DNA from: Portulaca oleracea
Lineage: Eukaryota > Streptophyta > Magnoliopsida > Caryophyllales > Portulacaceae
Direction of reading: 5' to 3'
Assembly: GCA_029582165.1 (NCBI GenBank)
Contig: CM055876.1
Location: 13,914,501 to 13,978,500 of the forward strand
Length of the DNA stretch: 64,000 nt
The notes beneath the pieces are model-generated. The model was not told the DNA's origin. It saw only the letters and a list, made by a program, of their open reading frames with translations, and ran no database searches. The position numbers were made by a program, and so were the translations under genes. Below are positions 44,439 through 56,940 of the stretch, piece after piece. How positions within the stretch are numbered: the stretch's first letter is position 1; each line of letters begins with the position of its first letter.

Positions 44439-47400
44439 TGTAATACCCCGCCCTAAATCATACGTATTACAGTAGTTAATCTATTTTAATTAGTTATAAT
44501 TTGTTAATTAAATACTTTGTACCTTGTGGTTAGCTAATGGTGACAGGTCTCGGAGGAATGGCGAAGCGGCAAATTTTACCGATCAAAATTCTTAATCGAA
44601 TTTTGTTACAGTATATTTTGGACCTTATTATATAATTATTGTAGGTTCTATGACTTTATTTTAAAGTCGGATTATTTATAAATTAATTTTCCGCAACGAA
44701 ACGAATTTATTTTCGGGTTACCGATTTTACCGTCTTTTTAACCCGCCTAATTTAATTATATTTTATGGACATTATACATTACTAATTTTATTGATTACAT
44801 TTTATAGTATTATTAGAGTGTTATTGTTATTGTTTTAATTAAGTAAGGGGGTACTAGATATATAGCTAAGTGGGAGTTAAAGGGTTTTTATTTCAAATTG
44901 GCAACTCAATCTCAGCTCACTCTCTCTCTCTCTCTCACTGCCCGACAGCCCCCCCTCTCTGCCCTCTGTTTTCGCCGGCCGTCCGGCCAGATTCCGGCGG
45001 CTTTCCGGCCATTTTTCCGGCACCCACAAGAAGCTCTCACTTCCCTCTTCATCCTAGTCCATTTTATTCATCTTTTCAAGTGGTATATCTCTAGTTTTCT
45101 CTTTCTCCATTGTTATGAATTTTGAAGGTTTTGATATTATAGTTTTACCATGATGTTTTTGTATTAAATTACTACTCTTTTTCATGAATTTAGAGTACAA
45201 ATTGTGGTAGTTGATTTTAGTGAGTAAAGCTAGGTATTTTGGTTCAAGTTTGTGTGAAAGATGTTGAGGTTCTTGTGAATTATTGAAGATGATGATGATC
45301 TATAGTCATGCATGTTGGATTGGAAGAACTTTTGAGTTACACTTTCTGTTTTGATAAAGATTAGCGAGTATTCTTGAGTTGTTTGTATGGTTTACGTGAA
45401 AATTGTGATGAAAAGGATGTTAATGGTAGTGTAGTTTAAGTGCATGTAGTTTGATATTGTGCATGTGAATTTTACAAGTATGGATGCTAATGTTAGAGGC
45501 TTAACTTCTGGAAATTTATGAGGAATTGGGTATAGTGCAATAGGTGTTTCATTAGTGTAAAGGTTGGATGCAAGTAAACTATGCATGAGGGCAAAATCTG
45601 ACCCTAAACATTCTGCCCAAAATGTGATTTTTATGGGAGACGTTAAAATTAGTTTTGAGCCCAGAATATGGTGTAAAAATGTAGCCAAGAATGTTAGTAA
45701 ACACCGGGCTTTGGAATTTCGGGTTTTCGATTTGTATAGCTCAAGTTAGAGCCAAAACCGTAAAGGTATGTTTTTATATACGAATTTGGAGTCAGTGTTT
45801 TGTTGGACATTTTCCGTCCATATGGAGTTGGAGTTTGAGAAAGTGTTCAACATAAGAGTTGTAGGAGACGTTTGAAGCTTTCCAAAAATGTATGGTATGA
45901 GTCAAACCGATATCGGGAGCACCCGGAAGCGGGGCTGCGAAACTGGAATTTTCTGGGTAATTGATAAATGCATTAATTGGGTTAAAGGTTATTATATTGA
46001 GCTTATAATTGGTTTTATGGGTGTATAACTTAAATCATATGACCTTTATGATATATTCCATAAGTAGGAACCATGGAACTCGGTTTTAAAGGTGTTAAGG
46101 AACCCCGAGATCTTTTAAACTAGTCTACGTTTACCGTTTTAATTTACCGAAAACTCATAAATTTAAGGAAATGAGTTCATTTTACTTTAGAGTTTTAAAG
46201 TCTCTTTGAGAAATTTAAGGTCTATATTTTACAAGTATTCTTTAAGTCATAGAGCTCCTTTGAGTTTAAAGGAAATTACAAAGTTCTATTGATTTGGTCT
46301 AAACGACAAAACCGCACATAAGAGTATATTTCCGTATTTCACTGTTGCTGTCCGGAGCTTTTTCCGAGCCCTTCTCATCCTTTTTAGCCTCTGGCCGGCC
46401 AACAAACTTGTAGAGTGTATTTTTCCCTTTCCGAAAAGTACTCGCATAGCGAAATCCGAATTTTATAGCCCGAATTACGACCAAAATACTATTGTCATAA
46501 AAACCTGAAATTTTTATACAATTTATTTCCAAAACTCTATTGTGAGGCCCTATGCCCTCACCTTGTCATAGCTTCTATTCTAATACCGAACTCTATCATT
46601 TTAAGCTCAAAGTTCAGCCTCGACCCGAGCCATTCCCCGAGATCACCCCCGAGCAGTCCACACGTTCAAGGTACGCGAATTGTCCAACTCTTCGCTCCCT
46701 TATGTTTACGATTTATGCTTTATATTTACGATTTATGCTTTATGTTTACGATTTATGCTTTATGTTTACGATTTATGCTTTATGTTTACGATTTATGTTA
46801 AATGTTTACGGTTTATGCTAAAGGTTTATGGTTTATGTTAAAAGTTTACGGTTTAGGTTAAAGGTTTACGGGTTTTGTTAAATGTTTACGGTTTATGATA
46901 AATGTTTATGGTTTATGCTAAATGGTTACAGTTTATGCTAAGTTATGCTTTTATGATTATTGCTCCTTTATGATTACGATTTATGCTAATCTATGCTTTT
47001 ATGTTATTCATGGTTTTAAGCGGTCCGATTTTATGGTTTCTATGTTCTATGTTCTAGCTAGTTACGAGAAGTGCTAGCCTTTTATGTTTTAGATACTCCT
47101 GATCAGAGTGTCCTAGACCTGGCCAGTGTCTGACTGCATAGCAGTCACCCATCCAAACTCCAGATCGGTTTGGGCGTACGTGCGCGAGATGCTTTGCATC
47201 GATCTAAAGGGGACCCAAAACTCTTAAGTTTATGTATTTACTTCTAAGTTCATGTGACAGGTTCTTTCTTTATGAATTCAAGTTATTTTACTCATGTATA
47301 TGTTTATGCTCATGTCATTTCAAGTTAGTGTTTTATATCCCCTTTCCCGTTTTCAAAATGAATTTAAATGCCGGCACTAAAACCGTTTTCGAACGGTTAG

Positions 47401-47825
47401 ACGTGTTGGAGGTTTACGTACTGAGTGTTTCCCCACTCACTTTTCGCGATATTTTAATGTTTTGTTTTAGGGGGTCCGAGCACCCAAGGTAAAGGCAAAG
47501 GCAAGCAGGGGTAATCACGTGTTACAAGCAAGGTAGTCGTGGGTGAGGTATCCTGGTCGACTTGGGAGTCGCGTGTCTGAAGTACCCATGTCTATGGAAG
47601 AAATGTTGTAGTTGTTCTCTTTAATGGTTGTTTAAAGTATGAAATTATGTTTTGGAAGTATAACATGTAATGTTTATTTGTTTTAATGATGTTCTTTTGG
47701 GTTGTTGCCTTGTCCCGAGTAGGGACGGCGGTAATGCCTCGACCTAAGGTGTTCCGCTGCGCTAATCACAGGTTTGAGATTTCTAAGTATAGTCTTACTC
47801 TTGTGATTAAGGTTGGGGCGTTACA
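44439..47825 (+). repeat. 3.4-kb LTR of a different retroelement inside LTR A
   Basis: It starts TGTAATACCCCGCCC and ends GGGGCGTTACA, with a Met-tRNA-type primer site five bases later. The great length and this primer type suggest a Tekay/Del-like chromovirus; that assignment is inferred. A likely promoter sits near 44854-44890 (TAGATATATAGC, followed by a CT-rich leader at 44918-44940). It also holds a 20-bp minisatellite (46701-46941) and a 7-bp-stem hairpin at 47131-47147. No protein-like ORF is present. Confidence 0.85.
46701..46941. repeat. 20-bp minisatellite, about 12 copies
   Basis: The unit is close to TATGTTTACGATTTATGCTT. Early copies are nearly perfect and later ones drift (TTTACGGTTTATGCTAAA). 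It resembles no telomere repeat closely. Confidence 0.9.
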
Positions 47826-47829
47826 GTTG

Positions 47830-47841
47830 TGGTATCAGAGC
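47830..47841 (+). promoter_or_regulatory. Primer binding site, Met-tRNA type
   Basis: TGGTATCAGAGC starts five bases after the end of the 3.4-kb LTR. It shows that the LTR is a 5' LTR still attached to its internal region. Confidence 0.9.
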
Positions 47842-47908
47842 GGAGTTATAAGAAGTATTTGGGAAGATTAGGAGTTTATAGGAAGTATGATTTGAATATG
47901 GTAATTTT
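47842..47908 (+). other. Stump of the internal region of the second retroelement
   Basis: About 67 bases after the primer site belong to the internal leader of that element. At 47909 the sequence switches to LTR A through the shared bases GGG. The rest of the second element and about 785 bp of LTR A are missing. Confidence 0.7.
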
Positions 47909-48003
47909 GGGAAATTGGAATAAAAATCAAGGTTCACACACAAAATTATCCCTAATTCACTATTGAAAACCCCCAAAAACATAGTCATGAAACGCAGTTA
48001 TCA
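47909..48003 (-). repeat. LTR A, last part
   Basis: It matches the last 95 bp of LTRs B-D and ends with GCAGTTATCA, the complement of the LTR start TGATAACTGC. Confidence 0.88.
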
Positions 48004-48043
48004 AATCCCCCCATGCTTACTCCTTGCTTGTCCCCAAGCAAGT
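48004..48043 (-). promoter_or_regulatory. Polypurine tract and hairpin, unit 1
   Basis: On the minus strand a hairpin with 8-base arms CTTGCTTG/CAAGCAAG and loop GGGA (48023-48042) precedes GCATGGGGGGATT, which abuts the LTR start at 48003. Confidence 0.75.
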
Positions 48044-49600
48044 ACAAGACTCAAAACAAGATGAAAAGACTTGAAAGGGAAAAGAAAACTACTCACACCT
48101 CCTCTAATAAAAAGGGTATATTAGAAAGCCAAAACAAGCATACACAAAGAGACTCCCTAGCGAGATTAAGAATCAAATTGAAACAAAAATTGCTGTTCGA
48201 AATAGAATCACAAGCCAGGAAGCAACACAACTAGTCTATCACAACTCAAATGTAATCAAAATTCATTCACATGTTTGGCGAACTAGTTGGGATCGGTAGG
48301 ACCTCACTGTAGGGTATGTAAATCACTCCCCTCGTTGTTTTAAATAGATATGACGGTTCACTCAAAACCTTCAACCAATGTAAACAACCTACCATAAGCT
48401 TGACAAGACTCTCGATTCTCTACCGCTATAGACAACATGCATCAAAGTTAAATCATGAGGACTTTTCGAAGGTTGTAACGGGGCTTAGGTGTAGGGTAAG
48501 GAGGGAAATCATTTAGGAAATGTGAAGCTAAAAGCCAAGAACCTAAAGAGCAACATTCCCATAATATAAAACTCAACACCTCTTACTTCACACCGCAATG
48601 AAGCATAAATATCTTCCCCATCGAAGCAAAATAACGGAAGAGTCAATATAAACAAGAAAACCACCATGCTATTCACCTTATTTCTCAAAACTTCTCTTTT
48701 TTTTTGTACTTTTCATTCTTTTTTTTTTTTTTGCTTTGTGGTTAATAGCATAGATAAATATAGAAACGACTCATTTCCCATCGAACCAATTTCAACCTCG
48801 AATGAAAAGAGGGGATAAATAACGATTATGAACAATGTTTCCCTCATCAAGTAAACCAACCAACGAAGTCACCAACAATTAGACTACAAAACTGCCCCCC
48901 AACTGAATTGTTGCTCCAATAACTTGGCTAAAAGGTGAGGAATTAAAAATAGGCCAAGGGCGCGCAATAGGGTAACAACAAGACATGAAAAATGGTTAGT
49001 AAAGGGCTAGCAAAAAGGGGTCATATTGTTAGGTGGCTTTTTTGGTTATGTGGCTTCAAAATGGGCCTGAATCACATTAACATAATGCACAACTCAAATG
49101 CAGTTTCAAAGAGAATCAAGTCAAGTTCTGGAGATGCAAACATAGTAAGGTCACACTCAAAAGAAAATGAGACTATAAAAATGATAGTCTTTTAGGCTCA
49201 AGAAGTCTCACGGGTTAACCTAGCACAATCGCTACAACTAGTTCATTTGATGTACCAGACACAAGAATTTCATTATCATACACAAGAGTTGATCAAGACT
49301 AGATGAATCACAAACAAGACAGGCAATCTAAGTCAAACAAACAACCAAGTTTCTTTCATCATCCACATCAAGCCAAAAATCCCATGAGCATACACTTGCA
49401 ATGACAATCCAAACACACACCTCTTAAAGGCGAAAGACTATCCTAATTTTTTTTTTTTTAGCAAGAAAGCAAGAAAATTACTCCTATATGCAACCTAGAT
49501 GCAAATTCAATGCCTAACAAACACAAAAAGAAACTAACAAATATGCAACTATAAACGTCAGTCTCACTCTAGCACATGATTTTAAGACAATCAACCCAAA

Positions 49601-49621
49601 CCCCCCCATGCTTGGACAAAG
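49601..49621 (-). promoter_or_regulatory. Second polypurine-like tract inside unit 1
   Basis: The minus strand reads AAGCATGGGGGGGTTTGGG, sharing GCATGGGGGG with the tract at the LTR. It is about 1.6 kb from the LTR. The G run is 7, 9, 7 and 10 bases in units 1-4. Confidence 0.5.
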
Positions 49622-49747
49622 CAGTATCCACAATGCATTTCGAATAAGGGTAGCATGCACAAGAAGGAAACGATATAATGCGTCACACTCTAAAAAAAAC
49701 GAAGAAAATTAAAGGAACGAAATAAAACCTAATAAAGCAATTAAACG

Positions 49748-49765
49748 CTTGGGTTGCCTCCCAAG
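49748..49765 (-). promoter_or_regulatory. Conserved hairpin after the gag-like stop, unit 1
   Basis: Arms CTTGGG and CCCAAG enclose a six-base loop. The hairpin is preceded on the minus strand by AGCGCTT. The same structure is at 54211-54228, 58688-58705 and 62942-62959; the unit 4 copy has one loop change. Confidence 0.6.
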
Positions 49766-49788
49766 AAGCGCTAGTTTAACGTCTTTAG

Positions 49789-50870
49789 CTAGACGAAACT
49801 TACCTCAGATGCAGTCAAAGCCCTTAGAAGCTTGTCAAATTCCGCAGCATGCGGTTCACAAGCCTGCGTATAAGAGAGAAACAAAACACTCATGGCAAAA
49901 AATGTTAGTTGCACTCTCTCAAATAAGTCAAAAGCACTAGAAATATCAAAGGAATCAAAATAAGTAGTCCACATGATTTTTCTAGCTGAGTCCTTTAGGC
50001 ATTTACAATATGGATCAAGATAGGGATGAAACCCTTCTAAAGTGCTTAAGGACAAGTCAAAGACATTGTTGGTCCCCTCAATCACAATCACATCACAAGA
50101 GTTAACCACACATCCCACATTAGCATGAACATCAATAGTCGTTTCATAGGGAATGGGCTCCTCAAGGTTATTAGGGGCAAGGGAAGGTGATGAAAAAGGT
50201 GTAGAAACATGGAGTACATCATCAGGTTCCTCGCAAGACTCCTCATCAATAGCATCAATTGACTCATGACAAACATCAACATCATACCTAGCATCAAACC
50301 TATGGGAATCACTCACCTCAAACCCCGTCGACTGAGAAAAAGGTAAGGATGCATTAGGAAAAGTCAAGACACCATCAGTAGTGTCTCTAGGTAAGCTAGG
50401 ATGAGAAGGAGCAACAGTTGGCAAAGATGACTTAGAAGGGTCAACTATTTCATCTATTTTTTCTAGACAAGCTTCAACCTTATCTTGTTGCTCTTGCATT
50501 ACCCTCATCAAAAAATCAAGTTTGGCTAAAACAGGGCATGCAGATTCATCATGGTCAAAAGAATTACACAAACGACAATGAGGCAAACAATGGGGTTGAG
50601 TACATAATCTAGCATGAGATGCACAAAGATTGGGGAAAGAGGATGCACCATACTAGTTTTCAAAATCACGAGTATCACGTGCAAGCCACTCAAGCAAACT
50701 CCAAGCTTCATCAACAGTTTGAGTATCATAGAAACCAAAATACTCTAATAGAGTACGTGTCTCACTATTCACCCCCAAAGCAACAATGTCAAGAACATCT
50801 GATTTCCGCACAATACCACAGGAGGACTTGCAAGTAATCTCTCAAAATAGTGCCAAAATAATTCTGCTCA
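49789..50870 (-). pseudogene. Gag-like ORF, unit 1, broken in its N-terminal part
   Basis: This is a copy of the protein described at 58729-59877. The C-terminal 265 codons are open and include the zinc knuckle CRLCNSFDHDESAC. Upstream, a stop follows RDTRDFEN and small deletions near 50815-50840 disturb the start region. It also lacks the short block GFVGGLDPSSEES found in units 3 and 4. Confidence 0.8.
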
Positions 50871-51002
50871 AATTGGGAAAATCAAGAATTGCCATTTTTT
50901 TGTATTTTTTTGAAAGAAAGGGAAAAAATCAAAGATAAAAGAAAAGAAAAAGAAAGAAAAGAAAAGCCTAGTCAACCTAAGAGAATTCGTTTCTGATTCT
51001 GA

Positions 51003-51016
51003 GTCCCGTGGCGCCA
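51003..51016 (-). promoter_or_regulatory. Damaged primer site, unit 1
   Basis: TGGCGCC is kept but the centre of the Asp-type site is missing a few bases compared with unit 3. Confidence 0.65.
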
Positions 51017-51022
51017 AAAACT

Positions 51023-52471
51023 TAGCAGGCATGGCGCACGGTGTACGTAGTAGCACGTCAAGGTCGATCCCACAGGAACTCACTTAGCAGCACAATAAAT
51101 TAATCTCTATCTCGATTTCTAAGCTAATCAGGTTTTAGGTTTTGGTAAAGGTTTAAAAAATAATTAAAACTAATAAAGCAGGAAAAAGAAAATCAATCAA
51201 AAATTATATCAAGAGAGAAAGACTTCTAGGGAGATGCTAACCTAACAACGAGTTCGATTACTAAAACCTAGCCTGCACAATCATACATTCAAGAATGAAT
51301 CAAGAATCGATAACCTCTTAATTCTATCGCCCATTCGATGCTAAATAGAATTATTCTAAACAACCTAATCAACAACTTTCGTCTGCCTTTTAGGTTAAAC
51401 AGAATTGAAGGTCTTAAAAGTCAGGTTATCTAATGATTCCCTAGTTTACTACTCCTTTTTCAACTTTCATAAGCCTAGGTAGACAGGTTGGTAGTCAGAT
51501 TACCCTAATTCACCTTTCAGTACTTCTCAGGTTAATCTCAAACTTACAAATATTTAAGGCCTTAAGAATACTCATAAACATTGAAAACATAACCTTCTAT
51601 TGATTCTAATCAAGAACTATGCACAAACTAATAACAAACAATCAAACTACATTGTTTCGGGTTGCAAAACCCTAGAATTCAAGAAATCTACTCGCTCATA
51701 TTCAATGAAAACACAAAACAAGTTCCAAAAAACATAATCGAATCTCAAAACTAAGAAGGAAATCAAAAAGAAAGAATAGAATTGCGAAGAATACAACCCG
51801 TCGAGCCTTTCGATCCCGGGGTTACGTCGCTCCTTTCCTTTGCGAATCTTGATCTTGGTTTCTCTTGAATCGATTCGGTCTTGAATCTTGATGGTAGGGA
51901 AGAGGAGTAGAATGGAAGTATTAGGGCTCTCTTTTCTCTTCTTGACGGCCAAAGAACGAAGGAAAACTGATAGATAATGAATGAATCTCGAAAAACCGTC
52001 GGTTCCTCCCTTTTCTACTCGCGAAAATAACCGTCCTGCATAGGCAGTTCGCTTCGTTCCGTACAGTCCGTACACCACGGACCGTGATGATCACCACGGG
52101 CTGCCCGAGGTTGCCACTGTCCCGCTTCTTTCTTCTTTCCTTTGCCAAAATGAGCTGGGCAAGTCCGCCACGGACCGTGGCCACCACCACGGGCAGCCCA
52201 AGGTTGCTGCTGCCCGGCTATTCCTTGCTCCTTTCCATCCCAAATTTGTACCACGGTTTGGGTTTGACATGTAGAGGTCCGTGGTATATTCACTCTTGCC
52301 TGAAGTTGAGAGAAAGTTGGTGTTTTGGCCTCAAAACCTACAAATTCACATAAAAAACAACAACACCAAGTGTAGTAGGGAAATTGGAATAAAAATCAAG
52401 GTTCACACACAAAATTATCCCTAATTCACTATCAAAACCCCCAAAAACATAGTCATGAAACGCAGTTATCA
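51023..52471 (-). repeat. LTR B (1449 bp)
   Basis: Complete LTR shared by units 1 and 2. The palindromes CCACGGACCGTGA (52075-52087) and CCACGGACCGTGG (52168-52180) are each followed by a CACCACGGGC-type second site. ORFs inside are identical by descent and are not counted as genes. Confidence 0.9.
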
Positions 52472-52510
52472 AATCCCCCCATGCTTACTCCTTGCTTGCC
52501 CCCAAGCAAG
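52472..52510 (-). promoter_or_regulatory. Polypurine tract and hairpin, unit 2
   Basis: Same as unit 1; hairpin arms at 52491-52498 and 52503-52510 with a four-base loop. Confidence 0.75.
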
Positions 52511-54251
52511 TACAAGACTCAAAACAAGATGAAAAGACTTGAAAGGGAAAAGAAATCTACTCACACCTCCTCTAATAAAAAGGGCATATTAGAAAGCCAA
52601 AACAAGCATACACAAAGAGACTCCCTAGCGAGATTAAGAATCAAATTAAAACAAAAATTCTTTGAAATAGAATCACAACCCAGGAAGCAACACAACTAGT
52701 CTATCACAACTCAAATGTAATCAAAATTCATTCACATGTTTGGCGAACTAGTTGGGATCGGTAGGACCTCACTGTAGGGTATGTAAATCACTCCCCTCGT
52801 TGTTTTAAATAGATATGACGGTTCACTCAAAACCTTCAACCAATGTAAACAACCTACCATAAGCTTGACAAGACTCTCGATTCTCTACCGCTATAGACAA
52901 CATGCATCAAAGTTAAATCATGAGGACTTTTCGAAGGTTGTAACGGGGCTTAGGTGTAGGGTAAGGAGGGAAATCATTTAGGAAATGTGAAGCTAAAAGC
53001 CAAAAACCTAAAGAGCAACATTCCCATAATATAAAACTCAACACCTCTTACTTCACACCGCAATGAAGCATAAATATCTTCCCCATCGAAGCAAAATAAC
53101 GGAAGAGTCAATATAAACAAGAAAACCACCATGCTATTCACCTTATTTCTCAAAACTTCTCTTTTTTTTGTACTTATCATTCTTTTTTTTTTTTTACTTT
53201 GTGGTTAATAGCATAGATAAATATAGAAACGACTCATTTCCCATCGAACCAATTTCAACCTCGAATGAAAAGAGGGGATAAATAACGATTATGAACAATG
53301 TTTCCCTCATCAAGTAAACCAACCAACGAAGTCACCAACAATTAGACTACAAAACTGCCCCCCAACTGAATTGTTGCTCCAATAACTTGGCTAAAAGGTG
53401 AGGAATTAAAAATAGGCCAAGGGCGCGCAATAGGGTAACAACAAGACAGGAAAAATGGTTAGTAAAGGGCTAGCAAAAAGGGGTCATATTGTTAGGTGGC
53501 TTTTTTGGTTATGTGGCTTCAAAATGGGCCTGAATCACATTAACATAATGCACAAGTCAAATGCAGTTTCAAAGAGAATCAAGTCAAGTTCTGGAGATGC
53601 AAACATGGTAAGGTCACACTCAAAAGAAAATGAGACTATAAAAATGATAGTCTTTTAGGCTCAAGAAGTCTCACGGGTTAACCTAGCACAATCGCTACAA
53701 CTAGTTCATTTGATGTACCAGACACAAGAATTTCATTATCATGCACAAGAGTTGATCAAGACTAGATGAATCACAAACAAGACAGGCAATCTAAGTCAAA
53801 CAAACAACCAAGTTTCTTTCATCATCCACATCAAGCCAAAAATCCCATGAGTATACACTTGCAATGACAATCCAAACACACACCTCTTAAAGGCGAAAGA
53901 CTATCCTAATTTTTTTTTTTAGCAAGAAAGCAAGAAAATTACTCCTATATGCAACCTAGATGCAAATTCAATGCCTAACAAACACAAAAAGAAACTAACA
54001 AATATGCAACTATAAACGTCAGTCTCACTCTAGCACATGATTTTAAGACAATCAACCCAAACCCCCCCCCATGCTTGGACAAAGCAGTATCCACAATGCA
54101 TTTCGAATAAGGGTAGTATGCACAAGAAGGAAACGATATAATGCGTCACACTCTAAAAAAAACGAAGAAAATTAAAGGAACGAAATAAAACCTAATAAAG
54201 CAATTAAACGCTTGGGTTGCCTCCCAAGAAGCGCTAGTTTAACGTCTTTAG
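52511..54251 (-). other. Non-coding 3' part of unit 2
   Basis: Same content as unit 1: hairpin at 54211-54228, second polypurine-like tract (complement of 54062-54070) and A/T runs. Confidence 0.7.
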
Positions 54252-55364
54252 CTAGACGAAACTTACCTCAGATGCAGTCAAAGCCCTTAGAAGCTTGTCA
54301 AATTCCGCAGCATGCGGTTCACAAGCCTGCGTATAAGAGAGAAACAAAACACTCATGGCAAAAAATGTTAGTTGCACTCTCTCAAATAAGTCAAAAGCAC
54401 TAGAAATATCAAAGGAATCAAAATAAGTAGTCCACATGATTTTTCTAGCTGAGTCCTTTAGGCATTTACAATATGGATCAAGATAGGGATGAAACCCTTC
54501 TAAAGTGCTTAAGGACAAGTCAAAGACATTGTTGGTCCCCTCAATCACAATCACATCACAAGAGTTAACCACACATCCCACATTAGCATGAACATCAATA
54601 GTCGTTTCATAGGGAATGGGCTCCTCAAGGTTATTAGGGGCAAGGGAAGGTGATGAAAAAGGTGTAGAAACATGGAGTACATCATCAGGTTCCTCGCAAG
54701 ACTCCTCATCAATAGCATCAATTGACTCATGACAAACATCAACATCATACCTAGCATCAAACCTATGGGAATCACTCACCTCAAACCCCGTCGACTGAGA
54801 AAAAGGTAAGGATGCATTAGGAAAAGTCAAGACACCATCAGTAGTGTCTCTAGGTAAGCTAGGATGAGAAGGAGCAACAGTTGGCAAAGATGACTTAGAA
54901 GGGTCAACTATTTCATCTATTTTTTCTAGACAAGCTTGACCTTATCTTGTTGCTCTTGCATTACCCTCATCAAAAATCAAGTTTGGCTAAAGCAGGGCAT
55001 GCAGTTCATCATGGTCAAAAGAATTACACAAACGACAATGAGGCAAACAAAGGGGTTGAGTACATAATCTAGCATGAGATGCACAAAGATTGGGGAAAGA
55101 GGATGCACCATACTAGTTTTCAAAATCACTAGTATCACGAGCAAGCCACACAAGCAAACTCGAAGCTTCATCAGCGGTTTGAGTATCATAGAAACCAAAA
55201 TACTCTAATAGAGTACGTGTCTCACTATTCACCCCCAAAGCAACAATGTCAAGAACATCTGATTTCCCAGGCACAATACCACATGGAACAGGACTTGCAA
55301 GTAATCTCTCAAAATAGTGCCAAAATAATTCCTGATAAAATTGGGTAAAATCAATATTTGCCAT
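54252..55364 (-). pseudogene. Gag-like ORF, unit 2, frameshifted
   Basis: A copy of the unit 3 protein. The C-terminal 211 codons are open. Small deletions near 54938 and 54976 shift the frame across the zinc-knuckle region. The N-terminal part (MANIDFTQFYQELFWHYFER) is open until a stop after RDTSDFEN at about 55115. Confidence 0.8.
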
Positions 55365-55495
55365 TTTTTTGTATTTTTTTTTGAAAGAAAGAAAAAAAAA
55401 TCAAAGATAAAAAGAAAAGAAAAAGAAATAAAAGCGACCTAGTCAACCTAAGAGAATTCGTTTACCGATCTGAGTCCCAGTGGCGCGCAAAAACT

Positions 55496-56940
55496 TGACA
55501 GGCATGGCGCAGCGGTGTACGTAGTAGCACGTCAAGGTCGATCCCACAGGGACTCACTTAGCAGCACAATAAATTAATCTCTATCTCGATTGCTAAGCTA
55601 ATCAGGTTTTAGGTTTTGGTAAAGGTTTAAAAAATAATTAAAACTAATAAAGCAGGAAAAAGAAAATCAATCAAAAATTATATCAAGAGAGAAAGACTTC
55701 TAGGGAGATGCTAACCTAACAACGAGTTCGATTACTAAAACCTAGCCGGCACAATCATACATTCAAGAATGAATCAAGAATCGAAAACCTCTTAATTCTA
55801 TCGCCCATTCGATGCTAAATAGAATTATTCTAAACAACCTAATCAACAACTTTCGTCTGCCTTTTAGGTTAAACAGAATTGAAGGTCTTAAAAGTCAGGT
55901 TATCTAATGATTCCCTAGTTTACTACTCCTTTTTCAACTTTCATAAGCCTAGGTAGACTGGTTGGTAGTCAGATTACCCTAATTCACCTTTCAGTACTTC
56001 TCAGGTTAATCTCAAACTTACAAATATTTAAGGCCTTAAGAATACTCATAAACATTGAAAACATAACCTTCTATTGATTCTAATCAAGAATTCATGCACA
56101 AACTAATAACAAACAATCAAACTACATTGTTTCGGGTTGCAAAACCCTAGAATTCAAGAAATCTACTCGCTCATATTCAATGAAAACACAAAACAAGTTC
56201 CAAACAACATAATCGAATCTCAAAACTAAGAAGGAAATAAAAAAGAAAGAATAGAATTGCGAAGAATACAACCCGTCGAGCCTTTCGATCCCGGGGTTAC
56301 GTCGCTCCTTTCCTTTGCGAATCTTGATCTTGGTTTCTCTTGAATCGATTCGGTCTTGAATCTTGATGGTAGGGAAGAGGAGTAGAATGGAAGTATTAGG
56401 GCTCTCTTTTCTCTTTTTGACGGCCAAAGAACGAAGGAAAACTGATAGATACTGAATGAATCTCGAAAAACCGTCGCTTCCTCCCTTTTCTACTCGCGAA
56501 AATAACCGACCTGCATAGGCAGTTCGCCTCGTTCCGTACAGTCCGTACACCACGGACCGTGATGATCACCACGGGCTGCCCGAGGTTGCCACTGTCCTGC
56601 TTCTTTCTTTTTTCCTTCGCCAAAATGAGCTGGGCAAGTCCGCCACGGACCGTGGCCACCACCACTTGGTTTCTGCTCTTGCCGGCTATTCCTTGCTCCT
56701 TTCCATCCCAAATTTGTACCACGGTTTGGGTTTGACATGTAGAGGTCCGTGGTATATTCACTCTTGCCTGAAGTTGAGAGAAAGTTGGTGTTTTGGCCTC
56801 AAAACCTACAAATTCACATAAAAAACAACAACACCAAGTGTAGTAGGGAAATTGGAATAAAAATCAAGGTTCACACACAAAATTATCCCTAATTCACTAT
56901 TGAAAACCCCCAAAAACATAGTCATGAAACGCAGTTATCA
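55496..56940 (-). repeat. LTR C (1445 bp)
   Basis: Complete LTR shared by units 2 and 3. Palindromes are at 56550-56562 and 56643-56655. The second site after the latter palindrome is replaced by CTTGGTTTCTGCTCTTG, unlike LTRs B and D. The primer site beside it (about 55474-55489) is degraded (GTGGCGCGCAAAAA on the plus strand). Confidence 0.9.

Larger units (their letters stand above)
48044..49788 (-). other. Non-coding 3' part of unit 1
   Basis: About 1.7 kb after the gag-like stop with no credible ORF. It holds a hairpin (CTTGGG/CCCAAG, 49748-49765) close to the stop, a second G-run tract (complement of 49601-49607) and long A/T runs near 48690-48735. Confidence 0.7.

Noticed and set aside
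46552..46821. 89-codon ORF in the 3.4-kb LTR
   Set aside because: Mostly the translated 20-bp minisatellite.
46780..46941. Telomere-like repeats (TTTACGGTTTATG)
   Set aside because: The unit is 20 bp and not TTTAGGG; it grades into the minisatellite.
47830..47841. Possible tRNA gene fragments at the primer sites
   Set aside because: Only the 12-18 bases complementary to a tRNA 3' end are present; no clover-leaf or A/B boxes around them.
48013..48234. Repeated 72-73-codon plus-strand ORFs at the end of each LTR (48013, 52481, 56950, 61488)
   Set aside because: Opposite to the element's orientation, Lys/Gln-rich low complexity, overlapping the polypurine tract and hairpin.
51647..52293. Minus-strand ORFs in the LTRs (143, 92 and 89 codons), repeated in LTRs C and D
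   Set aside because: They lie inside LTRs, differ between copies by frame-neutral and non-neutral changes alike, and show no domain. Conservation only reflects recent duplication.
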